A stretch of 64,000 nt of DNA from contig OX637407.1 of the NCBI GenBank assembly GCA_951799425.1, positions 1,371,501-1,435,500 of the forward strand. Direction: 5' to 3'. Shown piece after piece: positions 45,682 through 57,560 of this stretch. The notes under the pieces were generated by a model, which saw only the letters and a list, made by a program, of their open reading frames with translations, was not told the DNA's origin and ran no database searches. The translations under genes were made by a program, and so were the position numbers. Every line of letters starts with the position of its first letter. Within the stretch, counting starts at the first letter, position 1. The DNA comes from Ilex aquifolium (taxonomy: Eukaryota; Streptophyta; Magnoliopsida; Aquifoliales; Aquifoliaceae).

Positions 45682-48600
45682 TGTGAAACCCCAGAAAATT
45701 TAAACTTTGACGAACAAGGGCAATAGGTGAATTGCCACTTCGGGACTAGTTGAAAAACTGAATTTTTCTAGATCTTGAATGACGAAACGGATTTCACCGT
45801 TGGATTCGTCTCGCGAAATCTAGTTACCACGTCAAATTTCGTTGAATTCCGAGATAGTCGGATTTTTCGCATTTTACGAGACGAACGGGCCTCGAGTGAC
45901 CCCGTGCACGAAATTTTTATAAAATTTTAAAGTTTGGGGAAATATTAGAGGCAAGTTGAAATAAAAATAATTCGAACTTGAACCGGAGCGAAATTTAGTC
46001 GTTTCGGGATTAAAACGGACCCGGAATTAAAAGGGACGTGTGGCCAATTGTGGGCCAAGTATCCTAAAAATATAAATAGGGGCCTAAAGTCTGAAAAATC
46101 AGACTTCTCCTTCACACTTCAGCCGGTTTCAGCCGAGAGAAAAGAAGAGAGGGAAAATGAGAGAAAACTCCACCTTCTCTCTACGATCTACTCCGTTCTA
46201 GCGCTCAAATCGACTCGGGCCAAGAACAAGAGTTGCTCTACGCGTCGAGGGCTACGCCTGGGTACCAAAAACGACGGTTTTCACCGAACGTTGGAGGGCC
46301 AAAAATTTGGAATTTTAGGATTCAAGCTTGCTTTGAGTTCTAGGAGCTTCCCACGGCGATTCTACATGCTACAAGAGGTAGGGTTTTCTTCCTACTTAGG
46401 TTTATTTCCAACCTAGGAAGGTTATATGGAATGGGTAGGTGTATATATATATGTATCACTTGCCTATTGTGGTTAATTGGGTGAAATGGGTATTGAGAAT
46501 GGTTGGTATGATTTAAATCACATTCTCTAGTTTAATGTACCACTAATGCATTTTATGTGTGGGAAATGGGTACCAAATGTGCTAAGCAAGGTTGGTATGA
46601 AATGGGTGTATATATTTACTTGTTGGGTAAATTTCATGAAGGAACTTGAAGTGTAGAAAATGGATATGGGAAAATTGGTAAAGTGAAATTCTAAATGGAA
46701 TTGACATTTAGAGGTGGTTGCTTTATAATTATCTTGGGGGATTATGATATGTGGATATTAGGAAATGGATAGAATAAATTCTATCTTGGTATAATTATGT
46801 AGAAATCACTAGATATGATTTCTTGAGTTTGATGATGATAATTGATGTGTGTGGGCTATACCTTGTGGTTACATGACATTATGCTTATATGGCGTTTGAT
46901 GAAATGCCTTAAAGGATAAAAGTTGTTATTTGAACGAAAGTGGAATAACATGTTTGGGTGGTGTGATTCACAATTGGAATTGTATGTTTTTAAGGAAATG
47001 AAGAATTGATTATAGGAATAACTTAAGCTAAATTTTAGCTTACAATTGGTATATGGAAGTTACTTGTATATCTTTGTGGAAGTGAATGAAATAGTGGACT
47101 GGTTTATAGCCTATTTCGGGGCTGCTATATAGCTTAATTTGGGGACTGTTTTGTGGATAACTAATGGACTGTTTTTTTTATGGTTGTTTGGGTTAAACTT
47201 ATGGGCTGTTTTGGGCTTATTTCATGCTATGATGTTTATGTGAAAGGAGTTGATGTAGGAGACTTTGTATAGGACTCTTACCTATGGTTGGTGACTTGAT
47301 TAAATGGGGCTTTTACCTGTTGTTGGTGACATGATTAGATGGATGTTGAAAGTGGATACAATATATTCTATCTTGAAATGGTGGTGTAGAAATTACTTAG
47401 AGTAATTTCTTGTGATACATGATGACGTGTAGGATTCTTCCTATTTGGGATTATTCCTCACCTTAGTTGCTTATATGAGATGTTGGTATGGAAAAGAAGG
47501 GTGTTAGAGCCTTAACACTTACAAAATAATTAGAGAAATTACTTAGATCACTTCCTTGATTAAATGCCTAGAATGATGTATTGATGAGTTTGCTATGTTA
47601 ATTGCATGCTTATGTGATAACATGTTTGAAAATGGTTATTGGATGAAATGTTGATATAGGCATGCTTGCTATATATTTATAATGTGTTGAATTATGGTAT
47701 TTATGTGCTTATGATATGAAGTACCATGAATATGTAGATTTATCTTGACATTGTTCATATGGCACTCATACATATCGAACATGTGGTTAGAGTGCAATTG
47801 GTACATTACATTGCATTCACATGGGTACATCACATTCATGGTTATAAGACATGAGTATGTGTGGGTGAGTTGACATCGCATTCATGGGTCATAGGCATGA
47901 GTGTGGGTGTGTGCATGTGTTGCGGATCAAACACCAAATCTTGGTGGTTGGTATGTGAACTCGGGAAAGTCGGGATCGAAGATCCGACTGAGTTGCACGG
48001 TTGCATTGCATAAGGAAAACTTGTGTCGGGTAAAGCAAGTAGGGCTAGACACTCTCTCGGGTGAAAAACCCGGAACCACTGGTTCATACACTCCGACGGT
48101 GCAAGTCCAAAAAGTGTAGATAGGCCCACGGAGCCGGCGGTGCGATTCCAAAATCCGTTGCCCAGGAAGACACAAGATTTTGTTATATAAAAACACCCAT
48201 CCAATGGGTAGCCTCAAACAATGATTTGATTTTTTATAAAGACATAACTTTTATCTCAAACGATCATTGGGAGGGTTTTTCCGTCAATAGACGGGTTCAT
48301 ACACATTGGCTTTTGCATTGTGTGGTGTGAGTCGGGGAAGACTCGGGACAAGGTGCATGAGTGAGTTCCATCTCATATCATGGCATGACATAGTATAGCA
48401 TGGTAGCTTTCTAACATTGAGGTGTATATTCTTGTTAGATTGGTTGATGCTTGTTGATTTGTTGCGTGTGCGCATTTCATATGCACTTAGGTTGGGGAGT
48501 AACCTCTGTAGGAGGATATCCTATTGAGCGTGGCTCACCCTTCGTGGGACAACATTTTCAGGTGTGAGTTTTGCACCAGCGGATGGCTCACTTGGAGAGC

Positions 48601-49411
48601 ATCAAGCATGAAGGGGGCCGGCTTGTGGCCTTGGGTTGAGTTTTGTAAAACTTTTATAAAATTTCACTTTTGATGTGTAAAAATGTGGAATTTTATGCTA
48701 TGGAACTTGTATAGAACATGTATAATGTGGAAAATATAGTTATCCATGTTTGGGATGGTAATGGAATGGTTTTGGTTGAATTGGGATTGAAAAACTAAGG
48801 AAGGAAGAAATTCTAGGCAAAACCTTCCGGAAGGTCACTAAAACCTTCCGGAAGGTTAAGGCAGAATTGTGGTCCAGAAGGTAAAACCTTCCAGAAGGTT
48901 GAGTACACCTTCCGGAAGGTCGACACGTCTCATTTTCAATCTATTTTCCAGAAGGCAAAACCTTCCGGAAGGTGAAGAAAAACCTTCCGGAAGAACCTTT
49001 CCAGTGAGCAAAACCTTCCGGAAGGTTTGAGTACACCTTCCGGAAGGCCGACACGTTTCATTTTCAATCTATTTTCCAGAAGGCAAAACCTTCCGGAAGG
49101 TTAAGAAAGACCTTCCAGAAGAACTTTTCCTGTGAGCAAACCTTCCGGAAGGTTGAGTCAAAACCTTCCGGAAGGTTTTCCAAAAATTTGAAATGTTCAA
49201 AATGCTTAGCCATGCTTTTGGGCTTTGTTTTCTTTGGTTCCTATGACATAAATGGACATAAATTGAGGTATAATTGACCTTGTGGATGGTAAATCCGGTC
49301 AAAAGCAATGTGAATGACGTGGTGTCGGGTTATACGACTATCACGAGTATTTTCGCGGGTTGACGGATGGTCAACGGCTAATAAAGGACCCCCGGGTTTT
49401 GGGGTGTCACA
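45682..49411 (+). mobile_element. Solo LTR of a large Tekay-like chromovirus
   Basis: Starts TGTGAAACCCCAG and ends GGGGTGTCACA, as the Tekay element does. The TSD ACTAC is at 45677-45681 and 49412-49416. TATAAATA is at 46071-46078, in the same setting (GGGCCAAGT...). At 3730 bp it is about 1.1 kb longer than the Tekay LTR at 19812. No interior remains, so both LTRs of the inserted element have recombined. This happened after element A inserted. A palindrome array is near its 3' end. Confidence 0.92.
48822..49170 (+). repeat. Array of about ten CCTTCCGGAAGG palindromes
   Basis: About ten copies of ACCTTCCGGAAGGT or close variants lie in 350 bp, partly within longer tandem units (CGACACGTCTCATTTTCAAT). 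Each core has TTC-CG-GAA, which also fits a two-unit heat-shock-element pattern (TTCnnGAA). The position in the LTR matches the CTACCGGTAG array of the Tekay LTR, but the arms differ completely. Confidence 0.8.
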
Positions 49412-49435
49412 ACTACAATTTGACCACTTATACTT

Positions 49436-49455
49436 GGGTGTAATATAATAATATA
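49436..49455 (+). other. Empty target site of the Helitron
   Basis: GGGTGTAATA|TAATAATATA here is uninterrupted (junction 49445/49446). In the 5' LTR the left part ends at 8817 and the right part begins at 14153. This proves the borders of the Helitron. Confidence 0.92.
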
Positions 49456-49488
49456 ATTCAGACACACTAAAAAGTGCGAATCAAGGAG

Positions 49489-51398
49489 TATCTCATTTTC
49501 CATGTTACTTTCATTTTTCTCATTGCATGATTTCTTACGCATTGAGGACAATACATGGTTCAAGTTGGGGGGTGAGGTGCACCATTTACATTTTTAACCA
49601 CTTTTTGTATAGAATAATGGGAAATGTGAAAATTTTGAACAATTTTTGGTGAAAAAGGGTTTAAATGGTGCTTGAGGTGATTGGAGATGAGGTGGTGGCT
49701 TGACAGTAGCTTGAAAGGTGAAGGAACCAAGAATTTAGCAAAACAAGGGAAAATCCACTGGTAGTTTTTGGCCACTGGACCTGCACCTACCGCAAAGCTA
49801 CCAGTAGATTTTGCTCACTAGAGTAAAACCTACTGGTAGGTTTTCATCGAACTACCGGTAGGTTTTACTGAAACACACCAGATTCTGCTACTCAAGCTCT
49901 GCAACTTTGGGGATCCCACCATTGGGCCTCCCACTTATTCCCTGACACTAAAAATATCTAATATTGAACTATATTCCCCTACCATAATTTTTATGGGATT
50001 TGTGATAATATGATCTTCATTTTGAACTTTGAATACATAAGCACATTATAGAAGTTTATCCTATTGCTAAGAGTATCACATACTTGTTTGCTTTTGAACT
50101 CAACCATAAGTACACCATGAACTTCTAATTTTGGCAATTTACGGATTGAGTTCACATTTAGTGCTTGACATGAATAGTGGAGATGAGTAAGAACTCATGT
50201 GAGCTTTAATGTCAATCCTTGTTTGGAGGGAACTTACATTTACTCAAGGAACAATTTTTCAAATTCAAATGTGTTCAATAATCTCATTATGTTTGTTTTG
50301 GTTAGGTGCATTTGGGTAGTTGATTGACTTTGTCTTGAAATGCATAATGCTCCTCCATGCTTATCTAGAAATGATCTTAGGCCGTCCTTGATTTACTTTG
50401 AGCCTTAACCTTTTTCTTGTGAAAAGTTTATCCCTAGTGTCGTGATTGAGCCTTAATTGTAAATTCGTTTCCATGCCCCACATTTGACCAAGCCAGTGCA
50501 AAATGATAAACATCTACCACACCTTGGTTGTTCTTAGAGCTGAATATGAGTGATCATAAAAGAGAAGGAACGGTGGTGCGAAAACTCAACAAAAGGGATG
50601 AATAATGTGGAATTCAAATGTTGAATGAAAAAGAATGAGAAATCCAAGAAAAAGAGGAGAAAATGGGGGTGAAGGAAGAAAGAATGATCAAAGAAAAAAG
50701 GAAAATGTTAAGGAAAAGAAAGAAAAGAAACAAAGAGTGTGGTGATGGTGTTAGATTGAAAATTCCATGAAAAGGGACATGTTTTTGAAATAAAAGTCAT
50801 CCACTCGAAACAACCATCTTTGTTATCCTATATCCTTCATTTCATTTGCCTCAATATCACCCCAAGGCTCTATTATAACTTGTGAAAGTCCTAAATGATC
50901 TAGAGAAGCATGGGAGATGTATACTTTTAAAGAAAAAGAAAAGTTGATTTTGCTATCTAGTGCCCTAACATTCCTTTCATGAGATTATGCCAAGATTGTT
51001 TCATTTTTATGCATATGCTTCATTTTTGGATTATATGTGAGTATATTTTATTTTGAGCACAAGATTCTATCTCACATATACACATTGAGAGCATGCCAAG
51101 ATAACTATAGTGTGATTCATTGTCGAGAGACACCCTTGGTGAGTTTTGCATCAAAGCTGAATTTGGATAGCTAAGTGAATGTGGATTCCGTTGAGTAAAT
51201 GCTTAAATTACATATTCATTTCACACACACACACGAGTTTTGAAAGGAAATATGTAGGTGAATACTCTAGTATAGTATTTAAGGCTATGATGTGATTCAT
51301 GTGTGATTAGTTCGGGCGTTCGGACAAAGCTATTGTTGACATCCCAGTGTTAGTTAGGATAAGGGCATATGTTTTAAATATTGGATATGAGAAAAATA
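49489..51398 (+). other. Element B internal region resumes: non-coding, 3' UTR
   Basis: No pol or other protein is recognised. Features: AAGTTGGGGGGTG at 49562-49574, a second internal purine tract; a cluster of CTACYRGTAG motifs at about 49755-49870, including one exact CTACCGGTAG; UTR blocks shared with element A (about 50370-50460, 50974); and a purine-rich tract of about 200 bp (50541-50745). Short frames on the minus strand are low-complexity. Confidence 0.6.
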
Positions 51399-51497
51399 AG
51401 TTTGTAGGTACCTTCACTGGAAACCTTCACGAGACAAAACTCGTCCACTAGGGATCACCTAGGGGTTTAAAGGCTTATTGCATATGCTAAATGCAAT
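51399..51497 (+). ncRNA. 99-bp conserved 3' UTR block (element B copy)
   Basis: Partner of 43822-43920, with 3 substitutions in 99 bp and no gaps. The three hairpin stems are intact in both; the differences I see fall outside the stems. It lies about 85 bp before the 3' LTR. Confidence 0.65.
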
Positions 51498-51546
51498 TGC
51501 GGAATTAGTATAAGTTTATTTTTGTTTTCTTAATTTTTACATTTAG

Positions 51547-51582
51547 TTTGCTAGGGACTAGCAAAGCTTAAGTTGGGGGGTG
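51547..51582 (+). promoter_or_regulatory. Hairpin and polypurine tract before the 3' LTR of element B
   Basis: TTTGCTAG-GGA-CTAGCAAA (51547-51565) is followed by AAGTTGGGGGGTG (51570-51582), ending where the LTR starts. Compared with element A, the stem shows a compensatory A-T to G-C pair change. Confidence 0.72.
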
Positions 51583-52409
51583 TGATGAGCTCATAATATT
51601 GCATATTTAACGGCCTCATTACATGTATTTTAACTTTGCATTTAATTACTTAGAGTTAGTCGAAATTATGAATAATGTGGAATTTTGGATGTTGCAGGTA
51701 ATTATAGCGTAAATCATGGATTTTGTAACCTTGCAACTAAGTGTGGAGGAGTGGTGAAGAGATGGACACATTACATGAGGATTTGGAGACTTAAAAGTGA
51801 AAGAAAGCAAGGAGGTATTGGTGCTTGGTAACATAGGCACCAACACCCGCACCATTTGGTTGCAGTACCTCGGTTTTCCTAATTTTTGACCATGATAAAT
51901 TTAGAATATGAAAAAGTTCAAAACATGAAAGTTGTATATCTGGATGTCCTATGTATTTTGTCAAAATTTCAGCTCAATTGGACGGTTGGATCAAAAGTTA
52001 TGACAATTCTACGAAAACTGGTCCTGAGCTAGCATCTCAATTTCGACCTACCGGGGTGGCTACCTAAGCTTAGGAGTAGTTCAATGAGGAAGATGATGAA
52101 TAGTTACATATAGAAATTTATGTTTTTGCCTTTTCTTCTCTCATTTCATTGCAGTAAGTTGTAGTTCTCTTGTAATCTTTATTTCTTGCATTGTAATCTC
52201 TTTTAATTCTAGTGTAACCAAGTTTAATTCAATGTTCTTGCATTTCCATAATCTCTGTTGGGTTTCAATTCTCTTCTCTGCAACTTTTCCATTTTAGTGT
52301 TAAATGAACTTCTCTTTGTAGTTTACCATTTCCTAGCATTAATACAAGTTTTAAGTTTCATCTTCATCTCATTTTCATTTTCATTTCCTTTACTTGTCTC
52401 TTTACATTA

Positions 52410-54588
52410 TGTAACACCCCGTATTTTCTTTTATATATGTATATAGATATATAGTAGATAATTGAGGTAAAAATGAGGATATATGTAGTGACATAAGAAT
52501 AAACCGTAGGAATAAATACTATGGAGATAAGTTGATTGGGAAGCTTACGTGTCGAAGATGTTTAAACTTGGAAAGGGTGAATAGACAAGTTTCTAAAGGT
52601 TTTTAGGTCAAAATAATGCTTCCATTGAATCCGGAAGGTCGAACAACCTTGGGAGAGGTAATATGAGGTGTATTGGAAGTTAGGAAGTATTTTTGGAGTA
52701 AAGAGACACTTAGAGAGAATTTGGGTAAAAAGGAGTTGGGACACCTTCTAGTATTTTGGCCATAACTTTTTATCCTTATATCCAATTGATCTGAAATTTG
52801 GACAGTAGATAGTATACATCTAGGGCTACAAAAGTGTATCTCGTGAAAATTTTCCAATTCGACCTCTAAATGGGTCAAAACTGCCCTGGAAGTTGTAGCA
52901 GAAAAAGGGTACCGGTACTGCGACTCCAGAAAGTTCTGTGTACCGGTACTGGGTACCGGTACCATCCTTCTGACGCCTCTAAACAGTTAAAAGTCGGGAT
53001 TCTTTGTGTTATAAAACCCATCCCACATCCCATTTGCCCCATTTCTTCATCTCTCTCTTACCCTAACCCTCCTAGAAACCCTTAGAGAGAAAGAGAGAAA
53101 GATAAAACTCAAGATCAAAAGGAAAGACAAAGGGTTCACAAGTGATTCAAGACTCAAACCCTAGGTTTCTTCAAGAGCATAAGGTAGGGGATTTCTTCCT
53201 ATTCTCTTACATTGATGTTAGGGTTAACTTATATGTATTCTTGTGGTTTGAAATCATATATATTTGCTATTAATTACTTGATTCTTGATCTTCTTGCATT
53301 TATTGCCATGTTTTAAACATTGTGATGGTTGGGTAGCCATTAAAGCTCTCTTTTACTTCTTCAAACCCTAGTTTTGAGAAAAATAGATCTCCTCTTTATA
53401 TTTCTTTTGCTCTCACCATCAAATCCTTAGTGCTTGATATTTTATAACAAAATGATGATTATGATGATCTCTTGCTCTTTTCCTTCAATTATCTTATGGT
53501 ACAAATTGTGAAATTTGGGGAATTGTGGAGTTAATTGTTAATTGAGGAAATTGTGGATATCGTATGTCTTGTTTGGTTGTTTGGAGGAACAAGAGTGAGA
53601 GGTTCCTTGTAAGGATGCTTGAGAAGTAAGGCTTTGAGGGTGAATTGGGGACTTGTGTAATTGTTGGTTATGTGAGATAGTTATTGGTATTTTACTTCTT
53701 ATGTGGTTGTACGATACGAACATGGATTACTAAGGACCGGGTATCATGTAGTGGGTATACGTCTTTATATGCCACGCGGGTATGAACTTTTCCTACCACA
53801 TGGAGTGGGTAGACGCCTTTGTACGCCGTGTGGGTATAAACTTTTCATATCGCTAATGATCACGGTTTAGTAACGTGGGTTGTATCGGGCACACCGTGTG
53901 GGTCATCGTGCATTGTACCAAATACGATTTCTGCAAGAGTTTTGGGGTAGTATGGGATGCCACAAGTACTTGTGGAAATGGTGTATGGTGGGATGGATTA
54001 TGTGTTGGGAATTGATTCTTATTGGTATCTTGTGTTCATTTATTCTTTTAATTACCGTGGTTCCTTAAACTTGAGATCTATTTAAAATGTCCTGCTTTTC
54101 CTTCAAAATGTTATATATGCTATTTGTGAAAATGAGACCAACCGTTTTATATGCTTTCCTAAACCTTGTTTGAGTTTGGGAAGATTTTGCTACAGAGCTT
54201 CGTGTTCATCCCCTACAATTAACATTTTTCAGATTATGCTATAGAGGAGGAGCTTGGCGCTAATGAGCAGGACCTTGGGGAAGCCTCATTAGAGGGGTAC
54301 CTGGATCCCGAGTGGGACATTTAGAGATGCCCTTTTACTTTTGTACTAGACTAGGAACAAATATGTACAAACATTGTAAAGTCTAGTTTTCTTTTATAAT
54401 TCCGCTGCGCTACATTATTAAATTTTTGGGATGTAAATGCCATGGTTGGGCATATTCTTTTGGATAATGATGTAAATATTTTATGGATGATGAATTAAGT
54501 TTAATTTATTTATGGATGATATTAGTGCTCTCATGATGTGAATGTCTTAGAATGTAATGCCGTCCAGGGTGGTATTTGAGGCGTTACA
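52410..54588 (+). mobile_element. Solo LTR of an unassigned LTR retrotransposon
   Basis: 2179 bp, starting TGTAACACCCCG and ending GAGGCGTTACA. The TSD CATTA is at 52405-52409 and 54589-54593. The ends resemble those of chromovirus-type LTRs such as the TRIM-like element (GGCGTTACA). TATAAAAC is at 53010-53017. No interior remains. It is younger than element B. Confidence 0.88.
52909..53017 (+). promoter_or_regulatory. GTACCGGTAC palindromes and TATA box in the solo LTR
   Basis: GTACCGGTAC occurs at 52909-52918, 52940-52949 and 52953-52962, the last inside the 12-bp GGTACCGGTACC. TATAAAAC begins at 53010, 47 bp after the last palindrome. The same 10-mer occurs twice in the solo LTR at 6329-8160. 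Confidence 0.6.
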
Positions 54589-55260
54589 CATTATAAATAT
54601 TTTTACTTTAAACATGAATAGCTAGAGCTTTAAGTTGGCTAATCCAAGGGAGAACTCCTCTTGGGTATGCCAAATCAACTCACTTTCTTTCCTCCTCTCA
54701 GAGTACGATGGTTCGGTTTGACTAGGTTGAGAGTGGATGCGGTTGTGAGTCTTTGATATCCCGTAGGCCTGGTCACGGGTTATGCTTGGATCCTCACCTC
54801 CATCTCGTCCCTAGCTTCCCACGAATCAATCGTTCATCTAAGTTCTATTCGAGGAAGGCTTCGAGTTGATTTGGGATTCCCATTGGAATGAACCATTCGG
54901 ATTAGCCAACACTTGTTTTATCTCATTTTCCTCAAAACTTCACTCACAAAACTCAAACTAAAAGATTTTTACACTTTTCCATTTTGACAAAATCACATTC
55001 ACACAACTCCCTTCCTTTCCTGAGGAGACGACCTTGGAATACTTTTCCAAGTAAAACACGACATTCAAAAGACTCTCTGCGCTTGGGGAGCACTTTTGTT
55101 CAACCCACACATTCACATATCATTCATCCACCATTCTGTTGCCCTTTCTTTTGACATCAGTCAAAGGGAGAGTGACACTCCCTTCACACATAAGCCTTAT
55201 ACACATTTGAGGGTGATGTTGGGAGATTAGGGACTACAACGGAAACATTCAAGCAAGAAG

Positions 55261-57360
55261 CTCAGACACACAGACGAGAGGAAGAGATGGTGGAAAATAG
55301 GTTTATATACTTTATCCAAATATCTTCTTAAATTGTTTCTAATGGGTGTTGATGGCAAGACCTCATTTAACCATTTTCCTCTTAAGCGCGTGTTTTCGTT
55401 TTCCCCTGTTTTTAAAAGAACCTATCTTCATGTTTTTAAAAATGGGGGTTGTTTACAAAACAAACCAGCCAAAAAAAAATACAAATACACTCCAAACATG
55501 TTTTTGTTTCTTTTTTTGACAAAAATTGTAAACAAAAACAGAAAAAAACAGAAACAAACTATTACCAAACACAACCTAAAACTTTGTCTCCACCGACAGT
55601 CTTTTGCTTGGCTGAAGTTTGCTTATAGGAAGAAGGCTCCTGATTTGAATGAAATACACACATCAAAGGAAGAAAACTATTTCTCTCAGCCCCCATTTGG
55701 TAACCTTTTTATTTTCATTTTTCTATTTTGTTTTCAATTTTTGACAAAAACAAAAAACAAAAAACAAACACAACAACGCGTTTGGTATTTTGTTTTTTTT
55801 GTTTTTTTCATCTAATTTGTTTTGAAAACAAGCCCAAAATTTGCAAACCAAATTTTGGTGTTTTCAAAAACCCTAAAAAATAGGAAACACGTGCGCGCCT
55901 CTGCCCCATTAATGAGGTCTCCCCTTCGAACCCCTTTAGCAGCAAACTGAACAAATTTTGGTGGAAGTATAAAAAGGTTTATTTTTCTCACTCTCTCGCT
56001 CACCAATCCCTCTCTTTCTCTCCCCCTCTGCGACTCTTTGTCTCACGAAGAAGAAGCACTGTCTTCAACTCCATTGAAGCCAACAACAGATATGCTCGTC
56101 TCTCTCTCATCTGTGTCTCTCTCTCATTTGTATTGATTTATTGTCCATACCACTACTCTTTTTGTTCGTTTCTTTCTTGTATTTTGTTGATATTGAAGAT
56201 TAGAAGATCTAACAATGTCGACACTCTCCAAGTTCTCTATATCTCTTTGGAGGTTGTGTTCAATTCCACTTTCATCTCAATTTTCACTGAAATCAGTTCG
56301 ATTTCTTTTTGTTTGCGCATGTAGGCTCAAAATTTAGAGGTTTACAATTCCATTTGGCTGAGACAATAGGTTTTTGTCAAGATCAGAGGTCGAATTGGAC
56401 ACTTATTTTAATAGCTTCATATTTTATTTGGTTGTATTTGGAGGGTGTTTGAGGAAGCTTGATCTGGTGAAATTGGTTTATATTTTTGGTACAAACCTGT
56501 GTTTGAGGTTGTTTATAAGTTTGTTGGGTTATATCTTGGCTGATCTAGTGTAGATTTGAAGAAACTTGGTTGAAGTGCTGAAGTTTGTGGCTTTGGGGCG
56601 TGGATGTTTGAGGTTTGTACTGTGGCTTTGGGGCGTGGATGGCTGTTCCAGTGTAGATTTGAGGTTTGCTAGGTTATATAATTTTAGGTTTGCACTGTAG
56701 ATATTTTCTATTCAACATTGAAGTAGAATGTTGTCATTTTTATTGGTTCAGTTACAAAGTGAAGTAAAGTGAAGTAAGAGAATAGCTCAATTGGGTAGTT
56801 TTGGAGGATTGGTCTTGTGGGTTTGCAATAATTTTTGGTGGAGATATTTGTTTCGGGTGCAAATTTTGGGCTTTATAAGGAATTTTGATGTATTTTTTTA
56901 GTTTTCAGAGTTTGTAAAACAAAAACTAAAACCAAACAAATTTTATGTTTTAACTTTAAAAAAAAAATTTGATTGTGGGACACCAACTCAACTACTGCTG
57001 GTCGGTAGTCACCTTGGAGGCTTGTGACAGTTGGGATCCACCTTGGGAGGGCCATGCCGTCAGCACTCATCTTTCTGAAGCCACCTTGGTTCGGCCACCT
57101 TACCTCCAATCAAGCTACTCCTAGTTCTCTTGCTTGCATGCGTGTCCATATGACCAAACGAGTCTTACTCTAAAACAGTCTGATCAAGGAATAAAAGTCC
57201 TATTCTAACACTCCTCCAAGCTTTAAGGAGCTAGTGATAAGATCAACTGCACCACCCAGCAAGTGCATCTCTACTTAAACCTAGGAGCAAGAGTCCTAGT
57301 CCAATACTACTCTGACCATATAAGAGTTGGTGATGAGGTCAATCCTATCACAACTTAGAG
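55261..57360. other. Intergenic region with AT-rich foldback remnants
   Basis: The start (55261-55310) continues the flank seen at 2346-2545. At about 55400-55870 there are A/T-rich stretches with CATTTGGTAACC, ACCAAACAC and long AAAAACAAAAAACAAA runs, in the style of decayed MITEs. 55970-56130 is CTCTCT-rich and UTR-like. 56130-57360 shows no recognised protein. An intron or UTR of an unseen gene cannot be excluded. Confidence 0.35.
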
Positions 57361-57560
57361 CTCGAGTTCCTTTAGAACACAGTTTCCTACTATCATAAAT
57401 AAAGGCCTCTGGGTACTAGATAAAAAAATTCAATCTTAGCTTATTCACTCCATACTCTTATTCGACTTGCGATATAACTTAAGTATCGGAGTCCTTTGGT
57501 CGCCTCCGGTCATCAGTTTATTTAGATTTTCTCTTGTTTTGTAGGTTACTCAAAACTTTC
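57361..57560 (+). repeat. Possible LTR remnant
   Basis: CATAAATAAAGGCCTC is a TATA-like box. It is followed by TTATTCACTCC and by ACTTAAGTATCGGAGTCCTT with CGCCTCCGGTCATCAG, wording often seen in the R/U5 part of plant LTRs. No ends or partner LTR were found. Confidence 0.3.

Larger units (their letters stand above)
5280..49483 (+). mobile_element. Element A: Athila-lineage LTR retrotransposon, host of most insertions
   Basis: LTRs start TGATTAACC (5280 and 44008) and end GTGCGAATCA (14190 and 49483). The TSD AGGAG is at 5275-5279 and 49484-49488. Net LTR length is about 1.74 kb once insertions are subtracted. Internal order: tRNA-Asp primer site, gag, protease, reverse transcriptase, RNase H, integrase, spacer, NABP-like ORF, internal promoter, Transposase_32-like ORF, 3' UTR, purine tract. 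Six other elements sit inside it. About 12-13 LTR differences over 1.74 kb (0.7%) suggest about 0.3 My. Apart from insertions the coding parts look nearly whole. Confidence 0.93.
44008..49483 (+). repeat. 3' LTR of element A, interrupted by a solo LTR
   Basis: Pieces 44008-45681 and 49417-49483 match the 5' LTR. The promoter module is at 44278-44313 and TATAAATA at 44364-44371. The three leader stem-loops recur at 45113-45142, 45234-45267 and 45281-45306. The insertion at 45682-49411 is the only one. It keeps the empty sites for both insertions of the 5' LTR. Confidence 0.92.
2546..55255 (+). mobile_element. Element B: non-autonomous Athila-like LTR element, outer shell of the nest
   Basis: LTRs at 2546-4039 and 51583-55255 both start TGATGAGC and end TTCAAGCA. 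The 5-bp target duplication AGAAG is at 2541-2545 and 55256-55260. A tRNA-Asp-type primer site follows the 5' LTR and a purine tract precedes the 3' LTR. Without insertions the internal region is only about 3.3 kb and shows one gag-like frame and no pol, so B would need enzymes in trans. About 38 LTR differences counted by eye over about 1485 bp (2.6%) suggest roughly 1 My. Element A and one solo LTR are inserted in it. Confidence 0.9.
51583..55255 (+). repeat. 3' LTR of element B, interrupted by a solo LTR
   Basis: Pieces 51583-52409 and 54594-55255 match 2546-4039. The TSD of element B (AGAAG) follows at 55256-55260. The insertion is 52410-54588. Confidence 0.9.

Noticed and set aside
55333-55815. 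160-residue frame with Lys/Phe-rich sequence
   Set aside because: Composition follows A/T-rich MITE-like DNA; no domain or homologue is recognised.
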